DNA of 36,945 bases, taken from contig CAMDDO010000028.1 of NCBI GenBank assembly GCA_945892755.1, positions 1 to 36,945 of the forward strand, written 5' to 3'. Below, in pieces: positions 1 to 7,531 of this stretch. Every line of letters starts with the position of its first letter. Position 1 is the stretch's first letter. The notes under the pieces were generated by a model. It had not been told where the DNA came from. It saw only the letters and a program-made list of their open reading frames with translations, and made no database searches. The stretch is from Rhizobium sp. Q54. GTDB lineage: Bacteria; Pseudomonadota; Alphaproteobacteria; UBA828. The position numbers and the translations under genes are program-made.

Positions 1-1
1 G

Positions 2-235
2 GCGGTCGCGACCGGTGCCGGCGCCGAGAGCCGGCAGGACATCGGCTGGGTCATTGTCGGTGGGCTCACCCTCGGCACCTTCTTCACGCTCTTTGTCGTG
101 CCGACGGTCTATGGCTTGATCGCGCGCACGCGCAAGCCTTTGGCCGAGGCGCCGCCGCACGACGCGCACCAGCGCATCGAGCCGCACCTCGTGCCGGCCA
201 ATACCGCGGATGCCGGGAGCAAGGCGGCGGAGTAG
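2..235 (+). CDS. RND-family efflux transporter, C-terminal end (partial)
   Basis: The frame is open from the left edge to a TAG at 233-235, giving the last 77 residues of a larger protein. It reads a short loop, a hydrophobic helix (DIGWVIVGGLTLGTFFTLFV), then VPTVYGLIAR and a charged tail. This is how the last transmembrane helix of AcrB/MdtB-type resistance-nodulation-division pumps looks, where a glycine-rich helix ends in F-(V/I)-V-P-x-x-Y. Such inner-membrane pumps export drugs, solvents or lipophilic compounds by proton antiport, together with a periplasmic adaptor and an outer-membrane channel. Those partner genes, if present, lie to the left. Substrate cannot be told from this fragment. 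Confidence 0.85.
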   Translation, partial: AVATGAGAESRQDIGWVIVGGLTLGTFFTLFVVPTVYGLIARTRKPLAEAPPHDAHQRIEPHLVPANTADAGSKAAE

Positions 236-324
236 GCCCGCCCATCTGGACAAGCCCGAAGCGCCACCACAAACTAGGCCCATCGGCACGACGTTCCAAT
301 GCCTCAACACTAGGGGCTTCGCTC

Positions 325-1131
325 ATGAAACTGACCCCGGCACAGCTCGGCGAATTCGACCGCGAAGGCTATGTGTTCCTGCCCGGCCGTTTTTCGCGCG
401 ACGAGGCGGCGCTGCTCAACGACGAGGCGCGCAAGGTCTACGCGCTGCGACGCGAAGAGGTCTGGCGCGAGAAAAGCGGCGTCGCGCGCAGCGCCTTCGC
501 CGCCCACACCTATAACGAGGCGCATGGCCGGCTCGGCCGCCATCCGCGCTTGATCGAGCCGGTCGAGCAAGTGCTGGGCGAACGCGTCTACATGCACCAA
601 TACAAGATCAACGCCAAGGCGGCGTTCGATGGCGATGTCTGGCAATGGCACCAGGATTACGGCACTTGGAAGGCCGATGACGACATGCCCGAGGCCCGCG
701 CCATGAACATCGCGGTCTTCCTCGACGACGTGACCGCGGCCAATGGCCCGCTCTTGTTCATACCGCGCAGCCATAAATTTGGCGCGCTCGACGCCGGCCA
801 TGACCTGGCGACCACGAGTTATCCTTTATGGACGCTCGATCGCGCGACCGTGACGCGCCTCGCCCAGAATGGCGGCTGCGTCGCGCCGACCGGCTCGGCC
901 GGCTCGATGCTGTTGTTCCATTCGTGTCTGGTCCATGCGAGCCCGCCGAACATCAGCCCGTTCGACCGCACCATCGTCTATCTCTCGCTCTGCGCGGTCT
1001 CGAACCACATCCGCCGCTTCAAGCGCAAGGAATGGATCGCGCATCGCGACTTCACGCCGATCACCGCGCTCGCCGACGATTGCCTCGATGATCTGGTGCG
1101 GGCACGGAAGGCGCGCGACGCCGCGGAATAG
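325..1131 (+). CDS. Phytanoyl-CoA dioxygenase (PhyH) family Fe(II)/2-oxoglutarate oxygenase, EctD-like
   Basis: A 268-residue protein of the PhyH superfamily: non-haem Fe(II) enzymes that couple oxidative decarboxylation of 2-oxoglutarate to hydroxylation of a small molecule. The facial triad is visible as H109-x-D111 in WQWHQDYGTW and a distal H204 in LVHASPP; R215 (FDRTIVYLS) is the likely 2-oxoglutarate carboxylate anchor. The central block (WHQDYGTW, then DDDMPEARAMN and FLDDVTAANGPLLFIPRSHK) resembles ectoine hydroxylase EctD and related hydroxylases. No ectA, ectB or ectC lies nearby, so an ectoine substrate is only one option; an amino-acid or other small-molecule hydroxylase is equally possible. 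It starts 89 bp after the efflux gene and looks monocistronic. Confidence 0.88.
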   Translation: MKLTPAQLGEFDREGYVFLPGRFSRDEAALLNDEARKVYALRREEVWREKSGVARSAFAAHTYNEAHGRLGRHPRLIEPVEQVLGERVYMHQYKINAKAAFDGDVWQWHQDYGTWKADDDMPEARAMNIAVFLDDVTAANGPLLFIPRSHKFGALDAGHDLATTSYPLWTLDRATVTRLAQNGGCVAPTGSAGSMLLFHSCLVHASPPNISPFDRTIVYLSLCAVSNHIRRFKRKEWIAHRDFTPITALADDCLDDLVRARKARDAAE

Positions 1132-1163
1132 CACGCGCATTCGGGTTCAACCGGCCGCGCCTT

Positions 1164-1430
1164 CTAATCGGGCCGCCAATAGACGTGGGCGAAAGCACAC
1201 GCGGCCTCGCTCACGCGCCGCTCGATGGCGTCCGCCTCGGGCTCGCCCGAGGCCGGCGGCAGGCCGATGAAGCGGCGGAGATAAAGATCATTCCGAATCG
1301 CGCCCAGGAAGAGCTCGGCGGCGATCGCCGGGTCGGGCACGGTCAGCGCCCCACGTCGCGCCATTTCGGCGAAAATGCGCGTGGTCGTTTCGAGCGACCG
1401 GGCCAGGCCGCCTCTCGCGACCATCTTTAC
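1164..1430 (-). pseudogene. Truncated TetR-family regulator (C-terminal domain only)
   Basis: The minus-strand frame ending at 1164 matches the ligand-binding C-terminus of AefR-like TetR repressors: TTTRIFAEMARRGALTVPDP, then AAELFLGAIRNDLYLRRFIG. TetR proteins are normally about 190-220 residues with an N-terminal helix-turn-helix. Here only about 85 recognisable residues remain, and the upstream part of the frame runs into tRNA-Gly, which is encoded on the other strand. The DNA-binding domain is absent, so the fragment cannot act as a repressor. It is probably the remnant of a gene cut by a rearrangement beside the tRNA. The exact break is uncertain; 1430 is where TetR-like sequence fades. 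Confidence 0.6.
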
Positions 1431-1463
1431 GCCGCCCGCCCCCCGCCCCATAATCCGAACCGC

Positions 1464-1537
1464 GCGGGTGTAGCTCAATGGTAGAGCAGAAGCTTCCCAA
1501 GCTTAAGACGAGGGTTCGATTCCCTTCACCCGCTCCA
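1464..1537 (+). tRNA. tRNA-Gly (anticodon CCC)
   Basis: A full cloverleaf can be drawn. Acceptor GCGGGTG (1464-1470) pairs with CACCCGC (1527-1533). The D stem is GCTC/GAGC. The anticodon stem begins at 1489, with loop TTCCCAA giving CCC at 1496-1498. The T arm contains GGTTCGATTCC. Discriminator T is followed by an encoded CCA (1535-1537). The sequence closely resembles glyU-type tRNA-Gly(CCC), which decodes GGG. Confidence 0.95.
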
Positions 1538-1565
1538 CTCCCTTTATCTATTCCGCGTTGCCGCA

Positions 1566-1598
1566 CCTGGATTGCCGGGTCGAGCCCGACAATGACGA
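1566..1598. repeat. Dispersed palindromic repeat, single-hairpin copy
   Basis: CCTGG followed by an imperfect hairpin (1571-1579 with 1585-1593, one mismatch) and then GACGA. This is one arm of the double-hairpin repeat also found at 5554-5645, 18118-18210 and 29437-29530. It lies between tRNA-Gly and the end of the lipoprotein gene. Confidence 0.7.
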
Positions 1599-1630
1599 CG
1601 GATTGCGGCAACCACCGATGCGCCCCCCGC

Positions 1631-2233
1631 TCACCCCAGTAGATACTTCGACAGCGACTGGCGGACATTCTGCTCGATCGTGGCGTTGAGGTCATTGACC
1701 AGCGCTTCGGTGATTTCCCGGTAGATCTTGTCGCGCTCGTTCAAGGAGAGCCCCTCGGGCAACGTGCGTGAGCGCTGCGCCTTGGCGGTTATGAAGGCCT
1801 CGGCGATACCCGCGTTGTTCACGACCTCCAGTAGCACGCTGACGGTGGCGTCGATCCGCTCGACCTGATCGGTCGTGAACATGCCTTCGAGCCCTTCGGT
1901 ACGCGGCAGCGGTACGCGCACCGCGCTGGCATCCTGAATGGTCACCCGCAGCGTGTCGTTCTGGCCCTCGGCCTTTAGCCGGTCACCGACCCACCGCTTG
2001 AACGCGGCGGCCGGCGTGGTTGGGAAGCTGTGTTCGACATTCGGCGCCTTGAGCGGCGACTGGTATTGTTCGATGACTTCGACCTGGGCGACCGAAAGCG
2101 CGAGCGGCGGCTGGCCCGAGAAATCCTGGGTTTCGATCGCCGGCCGGCTGACCGTCGTCGAACAAGCAGCAATCAGGCCGAGAGCAAGGAGGCCCGCGAC
2201 CATTCCAACAACCGCGCCCGTGCGCTTGAGCAT
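1631..2233 (-). CDS. Putative lipoprotein of unknown function
   Basis: A 200-residue protein with a type II signal peptide: a basic start (MLKRTG), a hydrophobic helix and a lipobox ending LIAAC with the acceptor Cys at about residue 24, followed by Ser-Thr. It should be lipidated and anchored in the inner or outer membrane. The mature part has no motif I can name; it is mixed alpha/beta with a polar C-terminal helix (EALVNDLNATIEQNVRQSL). The ATG at 2233 is preferred to the in-frame TTG two codons upstream because it gives a normal signal peptide. It follows hslO on the same strand with a 106-bp gap, so may be transcribed with it or alone. Confidence 0.75.
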   Translation of the reverse strand: MLKRTGAVVGMVAGLLALGLIAACSTTVSRPAIETQDFSGQPPLALSVAQVEVIEQYQSPLKAPNVEHSFPTTPAAAFKRWVGDRLKAEGQNDTLRVTIQDASAVRVPLPRTEGLEGMFTTDQVERIDATVSVLLEVVNNAGIAEAFITAKAQRSRTLPEGLSLNERDKIYREITEALVNDLNATIEQNVRQSLSKYLLG

Positions 2234-2339
2234 GATCAACCTCTACCCGGACTCGAAATGTTACCGTTCCGCGACGCTCCGCAATGGACCCAAAGGGCGA
2301 CCGGCCCATGACAATACATGAATCGAAGCGCGCATACTT

Positions 2340-3302
2340 TCAAGCGCTGTAAAGGTTGTCGAGCGCGTCTTCGTCGAAGCTCTCGGCGCGATGGCAGAAT
2401 TGGCAGGTCACGACCACGCGACCATCGATCTTCATGGTTTCGACCTCCTGCCTCGGCAGGGAGCGCAGGACATGGATCACACGCTCGCGCGAGCAGCGGC
2501 AGGCAAAGCGCAATTCGCGCGGGCGAGCAAGGCGGGCGCCTTCGGCATGAAACAGGCGATAGAGAAGGCGCACCGAATCGAGCGCCGGGTCGAGCAATTC
2601 GGCATCGCTTACGCTGCTCATCAAGATGACGGCGCGGCGCCAATCCTCTTCAGGATCGGCCTCCACCCAATCGGCGCCGCCATCGTCGTCCTCGACCTCG
2701 GCGTCGGTCTCGATGCCACCCTCGCCCGGCACGCGCTGCAACATGAGCGCGCCGGCACGCCACAGGCCGTCAACCGGCGCCGCAGCCAGCTTGATCGCGC
2801 TCGCGATCTGTTCGGACTGCCGGAAATAGGTATGGGCGCAGCTCGATAGGCTCGCGCCCTCGAGCTCGACGATGCCCTGATAGCGTTCGGTATCCGGCCC
2901 CTGGTCGACCGTGAAGGCAAGGTGCCCGGCGCCGAGCAGCCTCGGCACCAGATCCTGGTCGAGCGCCCCCGAAACGCGCTCGATCGCCGCGCGGTCATAG
3001 GAGGCGTAGCCGCGCAACGCGCCCGTGCTGGTCAGGTCGGCGACCAGCGTACCGATCGGTCCATCGCCGCGAGCCTGCGCGGTGAAGACGCCGTCATATT
3101 TGAGCGAGCCGCCGAGCACGACGGTGAGCGCCAAGAGCTCGCCCAAGAGTGTCGCGACCGGGGCCGGATAATCGGTCTGGCTCAAAATGGTTTGGACGGT
3201 CGCGCCGAGCCGAACGTGCTGGCCCCGCAGCCGCCGGCGCCCAAGGCGGAAGGGCTGGAGCGCATCGCCAGACGCCGCGCCGGACGGGCCGGCACCGCTC
3301 AC
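2340..3302 (-). CDS. hslO: Hsp33, redox-regulated holdase chaperone
   Basis: A 320-residue cytoplasmic chaperone that binds unfolding proteins under oxidative stress. The N-terminal alpha/beta domain is typical: ALQPFRL near the start, then GATVQTILSQTDYP, a long LLGELLALTVVLGG helix and GALRGYASYD. The C-terminus has the zinc redox switch: C268-x-C270 (FACRCS) and C300-x-x-C303 (VVTCQFCHR). These four Cys bind zinc when reduced and form disulfides when the chaperone activates. An acidic linker near residues 190-215 (EVEDDDGGADWVEADPEED) is longer than in the E. coli protein. The start is GTG at 3302, inside the argF stop (GTGA), which suggests translational coupling; the longer open frame upstream does not look like Hsp33. 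Confidence 0.95.
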   Translation of the reverse strand: MSGAGPSGAASGDALQPFRLGRRRLRGQHVRLGATVQTILSQTDYPAPVATLLGELLALTVVLGGSLKYDGVFTAQARGDGPIGTLVADLTSTGALRGYASYDRAAIERVSGALDQDLVPRLLGAGHLAFTVDQGPDTERYQGIVELEGASLSSCAHTYFRQSEQIASAIKLAAAPVDGLWRAGALMLQRVPGEGGIETDAEVEDDDGGADWVEADPEEDWRRAVILMSSVSDAELLDPALDSVRLLYRLFHAEGARLARPRELRFACRCSRERVIHVLRSLPRQEVETMKIDGRVVVTCQFCHRAESFDEDALDNLYSA

Positions 3303-4225
3303 GGTAGCGCCTCGGGCGCCAAGCAATAGAGCAGGATCGCCTTCTGCGCGTGGACCCGGTTTTCCGCCTCGTCCCAGACCACGGAAGCCGGCCCGTCGAT
3401 CACGCCCGCGCTGACCTCTTGCCCGCGCGTTGCCGGCAGGCAATGCAGGAAGATCGCGCGCGGCGCGGCGCGCGCCATGATCGCCTCGTTGACCTGGAAC
3501 GCCCTGAGCAAGTCGATCGGCTTGTCGGGCGCGTCGCCCATCGAGACCCAGGTGTCAGTCACCACGCAATCGGCACCCTCAACGGCGTCTTCCGCGCGCG
3601 GGCAAAGCTCCACGCGCGCGCCCTCGGCCTTCGCCCAAGCCAAGACATCGGCGCGCAGGCGGAGCGGCGCCGGGCAGCCGAGCCTCAGCGTAAAGTCGAA
3701 GCGCGCCGCCGCCTGCACCCAAGTCGCCGCGACATTGTTGCCATCGCCGAGCCAGGCGATGACGCGGCCCTTGATCGCCCCCCTATGCTCTTCGAAGGTC
3801 ATGACATCGGCGATCAACTGGCATGGATGCGAGCGGTCGGTCAGGCCGTTGATCACGGGAACACTGGCGTATGCGGCAAGCTCGCTCAGGGTTTCGTGGC
3901 GCAGCGCGCGGATCATGATGGCATCGACATAGCGCGATAGCACGCGCGCGGTATCGGCCGGCGTCTCGCCGCGACTGATCTGCGACTCATTCGAATTCAA
4001 CACCAGCGCGTCGCCGCCGAGCTGGCGCATCGCGATCTCGAAGGAAACCCGCGTGCGGGTCGATTGCTTCTCGAAGATGAGCGCGAGGCTCTTGCCACCG
4101 AGCGGGTGCCGCTCCGCGCCGCCCTGAAGCCGTGCGCGCTTCAGCGCCAGCCCCGCATCGACGAGCCGACGGAGCAGCGCGGGCTCGATCGTATCGAGCC
4201 CGAGAAAATGCCGGGGTGGCGTCAC
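3299..4225 (-). CDS. argF: Ornithine carbamoyltransferase
   Basis: A 308-residue enzyme, the usual length, that makes citrulline from ornithine and carbamoyl phosphate in arginine biosynthesis. The carbamoyl-phosphate loop STRTR is at 55-59, HPCQ at 133-136, the ornithine-binding DTWVSMGD block at 224-231, and the catalytic HCLP at 261-264. The start is GTG at 4225, overlapping the argD TGA as GTGA, so argD and argF are coupled. The gene ends in the same way on hslO. Because the minus frame stays open far into argD, a longer reading is possible on paper, but the family's N-terminus fits this GTG. Confidence 0.97.
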   Translation of the reverse strand: MTPPRHFLGLDTIEPALLRRLVDAGLALKRARLQGGAERHPLGGKSLALIFEKQSTRTRVSFEIAMRQLGGDALVLNSNESQISRGETPADTARVLSRYVDAIMIRALRHETLSELAAYASVPVINGLTDRSHPCQLIADVMTFEEHRGAIKGRVIAWLGDGNNVAATWVQAAARFDFTLRLGCPAPLRLRADVLAWAKAEGARVELCPRAEDAVEGADCVVTDTWVSMGDAPDKPIDLLRAFQVNEAIMARAAPRAIFLHCLPATRGQEVSAGVIDGPASVVWDEAENRVHAQKAILLYCLAPEALP

Positions 4226-5421
4226 CGCGCCAGCTCGCGACAGGCCTTCTCGATCAGCGCGACGCTTTCCTCGACCTGGCGTTCGGTGATGATCAGCGGC
4301 GGCAGAATGCGCACCGCATTGCCTTCGGCGGTGACCGTCAGGAGCCCGTGATTGCGCAGCGCGGTCAAGAGATCGCGCGCCGGCACCCTGCACACCAGCC
4401 CGAGCATCAGCCCCATGCCGCGCACGCTTTCGATCACGCCGGGATAGGCCTTGGCGACGCCGTCGAGGCGCGCGCGCAAGAGCGTGCCCAGGCGCCGGAC
4501 GTTTTCGAGGAAGCCATCGGCCAGCATGATATCGAGCACCGCGTTGGCAACCGTGGTGGCGAGGAGATTGCCGCCGAAGGTCGAGCCGTGCGTGCCGGGC
4601 ACCAGCGCGGCCGAGACCTTCGCCTTGGCCAGACACGCGCCGACCGGGAAGCCATTGCCGAGCGCCTTGGCGAGCGCCATCACGTCGGGCTCCACATCAT
4701 ACCATTCATAGGCGAAGAGCTTTCCGGTGCGCCCCATGCCGCATTGCACTTCATCGAGCATGAGAAGCAGGCCATGCTCGTCGCACAGCGCGCGCAGGCC
4801 TGTCATGAAGGCTTGCGAGGCCGGGCGAATGCCGCCCTCGCCCTGCACCGGCTCGACCAGGATCGCCGCCGTCTCCGGCCCGATGGCGCGCTTTGCGGCG
4901 TCGAGCTCATCGAACGGCACTTGGTCGAAGCCCTCGACCACCGGCTCGAAGCCCTTCAAGTGCTTGGGCTGGCCGCCGGCCGCGATGGTTGCCATCGTGC
5001 GGCCGTGAAAGGCGTTCTCGAAGGTGATGACGCGATAGCGCTCGGGCGCGCCGACATGATCCTGATAGATGCGCGCGAGCTTGATCATCGCTTCGTTTGC
5101 TTCAGCGCCCGAATTACAGAAGAACGCCTGATCGGCGAAGGAATTGGCGACCAGGCGTTCGGCCAGCCTGATCTGCGTCTCGATCTGATAAAGGTTCGAG
5201 ACGTGCCAGAGTTTCGCCGCCTGCTCGTTCAATGCCTTGACCACATGCGGGTGAGCGTGGCCGAGGCCGGTCACCGCGATGCCGCAGGCGAAATCCAAGA
5301 AGCGTCGACCGGTCTGGTCGAACAAATAGGCACCCTCGCCGCGCTCGAACGAAAAGTCCGAGCGGGCGTAATTGCCCATCAGGGCGGCGGCTCCGAGATT
5401 CGATTTGAGGGCGGCTGTCAC
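4222..5421 (-). CDS. argD: Acetylornithine aminotransferase
   Basis: A 399-residue class-III PLP aminotransferase catalysing the reversible transfer of an amino group from N-acetylornithine to 2-oxoglutarate in arginine synthesis; such enzymes often also serve lysine synthesis. Visible features: FCNSGAEANEAMIKLAR (101-117), FHGRT (138-142), the PLP-ring Asp in LDEVQCGMGRTG (222-233), and the Schiff-base lysine K252 in ALAKALGNG. HGSTFGGN further on completes the PLP phosphate site. The start is GTG at 5421 with GGAG about ten bases upstream. It heads the argD-argF-hslO operon. A succinylornithine or 4-aminobutyrate transaminase is the main alternative, but the argF neighbour argues for ArgD. 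Confidence 0.95.
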   Translation of the reverse strand: MTAALKSNLGAAALMGNYARSDFSFERGEGAYLFDQTGRRFLDFACGIAVTGLGHAHPHVVKALNEQAAKLWHVSNLYQIETQIRLAERLVANSFADQAFFCNSGAEANEAMIKLARIYQDHVGAPERYRVITFENAFHGRTMATIAAGGQPKHLKGFEPVVEGFDQVPFDELDAAKRAIGPETAAILVEPVQGEGGIRPASQAFMTGLRALCDEHGLLLMLDEVQCGMGRTGKLFAYEWYDVEPDVMALAKALGNGFPVGACLAKAKVSAALVPGTHGSTFGGNLLATTVANAVLDIMLADGFLENVRRLGTLLRARLDGVAKAYPGVIESVRGMGLMLGLVCRVPARDLLTALRNHGLLTVTAEGNAVRILPPLIITERQVEESVALIEKACRELAR

Positions 5422-5453
5422 GGCTTTGGCTCCAGAAAATAGGGAAACGCGCC

Positions 5454-5472
5454 GGCGGGGCAGCGCCCCGCC
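5454..5472. other. Perfect GC hairpin in argD leader
   Basis: GGCGGGGC / AGC loop / GCCCCGCC: an 8-bp perfect stem about 33-51 bp upstream of the argD start. It would form in the argD 5' leader. There is no T-run after it on the minus strand, so it is not a simple terminator. A role in mRNA stability or attenuation is possible but not shown. Confidence 0.4.
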
Positions 5473-5516
5473 AGAACGGTCGGACTATCGGACCAGGGCG
5501 TTCCCCTGTCAATTCG

Positions 5517-5534
5517 GGGGCACCAAGGTGCCCC
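5517..5534 (+). terminator. Hairpin with downstream T-rich stretch (terminator-like)
   Basis: GGGGCACC / AA / GGTGCCCC is a perfect 8-bp stem followed, after a short GC-rich spacer, by a T-rich run at about 5541-5553. It has terminator geometry for the plus strand, but no plus-strand gene ends just upstream, so its use is unclear. It may block antisense transcription into arfB or be a chance palindrome. Confidence 0.3.
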
Positions 5535-5553
5535 GGCCCGCTTTTCCTTTTTT

Positions 5554-5645
5554 GTCATCCCCCGGCTTGACCGGGGGATCCAGGCTTAGGCGAGGAAACG
5601 TCGTGCCGCCTCCCCTGGATGCCCCGCCATTGCGGGGCATGACGA
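5554..5645. repeat. Double-hairpin dispersed repeat, full copy
   Basis: Two perfect 9-bp hairpins in inverted order. Arm 1 is ATCCCCCGG/CCGGGGGAT (5557-5579, loop CTTGA) with GTC before and CCAGG after. Arm 2 is ATGCCCCGC/GCGGGGCAT (5619-5640, loop CATT) with CCTGG before and GACGA after. About 35 bp separate them. The same layout recurs at 18118-18210 and 29437-29530 with different stem bases but intact pairing. Confidence 0.8.
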
Positions 5646-5699
5646 ATGGGGCAACGCGCCCCCCTGCCCCGCCGGCGGCGCGTGGCTTATGATCGCGCC

Positions 5700-6122
5700 A
5701 TGGTCCGCATCACCGCGACGCTCGAAATCCCCGAGGCCGAGCTAGAGGAGCAGTTCATTCGCGCCTCGGGCCCAGGCGGGCAGAATGTCAACAAGCTGTC
5801 GAGCGCGGTCGAACTCCGCTTCGACGTGCGTGGCAGTCCGAGCCTGCCCGAGCCGGTGCGCGCGCGGCTCATGCGTTTGGCCGGGCAGCGCCTGACCAAG
5901 GACGGCGTGCTGATCATTCGCGCCGAACGCTTCCGCACCCAGGAGAGGAACCGGGCGGACGCGCGCGAACGCTTGGCCGAGCTTGTGAAGCGCGCCACCA
6001 TCGCGCCCAAATTCCGCGTCAAGACCAGGCCATCGAAGGGCGCCAAACAACGCCGCGTCGATTCCAAGGTGAAACGCGGCCGCGTCAAACAAACCCGTGG
6101 CCGGCCGGTGGGGCAGGAGTGA
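5700..6122 (+). CDS. arfB: Peptidyl-tRNA hydrolase ArfB (YaeJ/ICT1-type ribosome rescue factor)
   Basis: A 140-residue class-I release-factor-like protein that frees ribosomes stalled at mRNA ends without needing a stop codon. The GGQ peptidyl-hydrolysis motif is at 26-28 within RASGPGGQNVNKLSSAV. There is no codon-recognition domain. A Lys/Arg-rich C-terminal tail (KTRPSKGAKQRRVDSKVKRG) matches the tail that inserts in the empty mRNA channel in this family. The ATG at 5700 is preferred over an upstream one because it gives the family's start (MVRITATLEIPEAEL). The next gene starts 4 bp after its stop and its ribosome-binding site overlaps this gene's end. Confidence 0.93.
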   Translation: MVRITATLEIPEAELEEQFIRASGPGGQNVNKLSSAVELRFDVRGSPSLPEPVRARLMRLAGQRLTKDGVLIIRAERFRTQERNRADARERLAELVKRATIAPKFRVKTRPSKGAKQRRVDSKVKRGRVKQTRGRPVGQE

Positions 6123-6126
6123 GACC

Positions 6127-6930
6127 ATGAATGAGGCCACGCTGACTCCAAACGAGGTCGCGCATTATGAGCGGGAAGGTTATGTCATCCCGCGCTGGCG
6201 CCTGCCCGATGATTTGCTGCAAACCATGCGCGCCGACCTCGATGCGCTGCTCGAGGCGAATCCCGGCGTCGCTCAGGATGGCATGGTCTGTCCGCACGTC
6301 GTGCATGGCGGCACGCAAGGCTTGAAGGGCGATCCGCGCTGGCTCGAGCACGCGCGCATCCCCGAGGTGCTCGATTTGGTGAGCCAGCTGATCGGCCCGG
6401 ATTTTCTTCTCTGGGGCACCAGCGTGTTCGGCAAGCCGGCTGGCACGGGCAAGCGCATCCCCTGGCACCAGGATGGCGAATATTGGCCGATCCGCCCGCT
6501 CGCGACTTGCTCGGCCTGGATCGCGCTCGACGACGCGACGCCGGAGAATGGCTGCCTCCGCGTCATTCCCGGCAGCCACAAGGAACGCCGCGTGCGCCCT
6601 CATGTGCCGAACCAGAGCCCCGAGCTCGCGCTCAATCAGGAGCTCGCGCACAGCGAATATGACGAGCGTGACGCCGCCGACATCGTGCTACGGGCCGGAC
6701 AGATTTCGCTGCACGATGTTTATCTCGCGCACGGCTCGGAGCCCAACCGCTCGACCAAGCGCCGCGCCGGCTTCGTCTGCCGCTACATGCCGACCACCTC
6801 GCACTTCGACCACGCGTTCGGCGCGGAATTGCAGAAGCGCTCAGGCCGCGTCGACTTCGCCAACCGCGCGCTCCATCTCATGCGCGGGGTGGACCGCTGT
6901 GGGAAGAATGATTTCGGGAGGACGGAGTGA
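6127..6930 (+). CDS. Phytanoyl-CoA dioxygenase (PhyH) family oxygenase
   Basis: A 267-residue Fe(II)/2-oxoglutarate-dependent oxygenase of the PhyH family. The metal triad is H114-x-D116 in IPWHQDGEYW and H202 in LAHGSEPNRS; R213 is the likely 2-oxoglutarate-binding residue. ENGCLRVIPGSHK (140-152) is the typical strand/turn between them. It differs from the 325-1131 protein in its N-terminal half and in the residues around the iron, so the two are not recent duplicates. AGGAGTGAG precedes the ATG, and the 4-bp gap to arfB suggests cotranscription. The substrate is unknown; members act on phytanoyl-CoA, syringomycin-type amino acids, ectoine and many others. Confidence 0.85.
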   Translation: MNEATLTPNEVAHYEREGYVIPRWRLPDDLLQTMRADLDALLEANPGVAQDGMVCPHVVHGGTQGLKGDPRWLEHARIPEVLDLVSQLIGPDFLLWGTSVFGKPAGTGKRIPWHQDGEYWPIRPLATCSAWIALDDATPENGCLRVIPGSHKERRVRPHVPNQSPELALNQELAHSEYDERDAADIVLRAGQISLHDVYLAHGSEPNRSTKRRAGFVCRYMPTTSHFDHAFGAELQKRSGRVDFANRALHLMRGVDRCGKNDFGRTE

Positions 6931-7042
6931 TGTGAAATAAATTGAAATTATCGCGGATTTTTTTATTTTTTATTTTAAGAAATAATACTATTTATTATAT
7001 AATATATCAATTAGTAGCGTGTTTATTTGTGGGGAAACAATT
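6931..7042. other. AT-rich junction segment
   Basis: About 110 bp made almost entirely of A and T, in sharp contrast to the GC-rich DNA on both sides. It begins right after the PhyH stop codon and ends at the GIY-YIG start. It holds the promoter listed below and probably marks one edge of acquired DNA. Confidence 0.8.
6975..7003 (+). promoter_or_regulatory. Candidate sigma-70-type promoter for the GIY-YIG gene
   Basis: TTAAGA (6975-6980) is followed after 17 bp by a consensus TATAAT (6998-7003), 40 bp upstream of the ATG at 7043. GGGGA at 7031-7035 is a suitably placed ribosome-binding site. In such AT-rich DNA a chance match is possible. Confidence 0.5.
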
Positions 7043-7510
7043 ATGGACGCTCGTTTTGTCAAAATGGTGGAAACACTGCGCCCCTCTTTCGCCCGGCTTG
7101 TCTCGATGCCGCCGGTGGAGCGTGATCAACTCCGGAGTGTACCCATGCAAGGGGTCTACCTATTCAGTGAAGGAGACCAACATTTATATATTGGACGCTC
7201 GAACAATCTGCGTCAACGATACCGACAGCACTCCACTCCCGGATCCCAGCACAATCAGGCAGTTTTTGCATTCAAGCTTGCTCGCGTAGCGACGGGTAGG
7301 ATCAAGCCCGCATACGTGTCCGGAAATGATAGCCGTAAAGGGCTGCTAGAGAACGCAGAGTTCATGGAAGCCTTCAAACAGGCGAAGAGGCGCGTTCGAA
7401 GGATGGACTACCGCTTCGTCGAAGAAGCAGACCAAACCCGTCAGGCTCTCCTGGAGATCTACTGCGCCGTCGTGCTGGGCTGTCTGTACAACGACTTTGA
7501 CACCCACTAG
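7043..7510 (+). CDS. Small GIY-YIG nuclease domain protein
   Basis: A 155-residue protein built around a GIY-YIG nuclease fold. The first strand has G37-V-Y39 (GVYLF), the second Y49-I-G51 (HLYIGRS), followed by Arg residues (R52, R57) expected at the active site. A late Glu in LLEIY (E138) fits the metal-binding Glu, and N150 in YNDFDTH fits the conserved Asn. No DNA-binding domain is fused, unlike UvrC or homing endonucleases. The ATG at 7043 has GGGGA seven bases upstream and is preferred to the GTG at 7019. Codon use is less GC-rich than the neighbours, suggesting transfer. It converges on the PLD-like gene with 21 bp between stops. DNA repair, restriction or defence are all possible. Confidence 0.78.
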   Translation: MDARFVKMVETLRPSFARLVSMPPVERDQLRSVPMQGVYLFSEGDQHLYIGRSNNLRQRYRQHSTPGSQHNQAVFAFKLARVATGRIKPAYVSGNDSRKGLLENAEFMEAFKQAKRRVRRMDYRFVEEADQTRQALLEIYCAVVLGCLYNDFDTH

Positions 7511-7531
7511 TAGGAAACGTTCTGTCTCGTT

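Noticed and set aside
4132-5442. 436-codon plus-strand open frame
   Set aside because: Antisense to argD, which has the full PLP signature.
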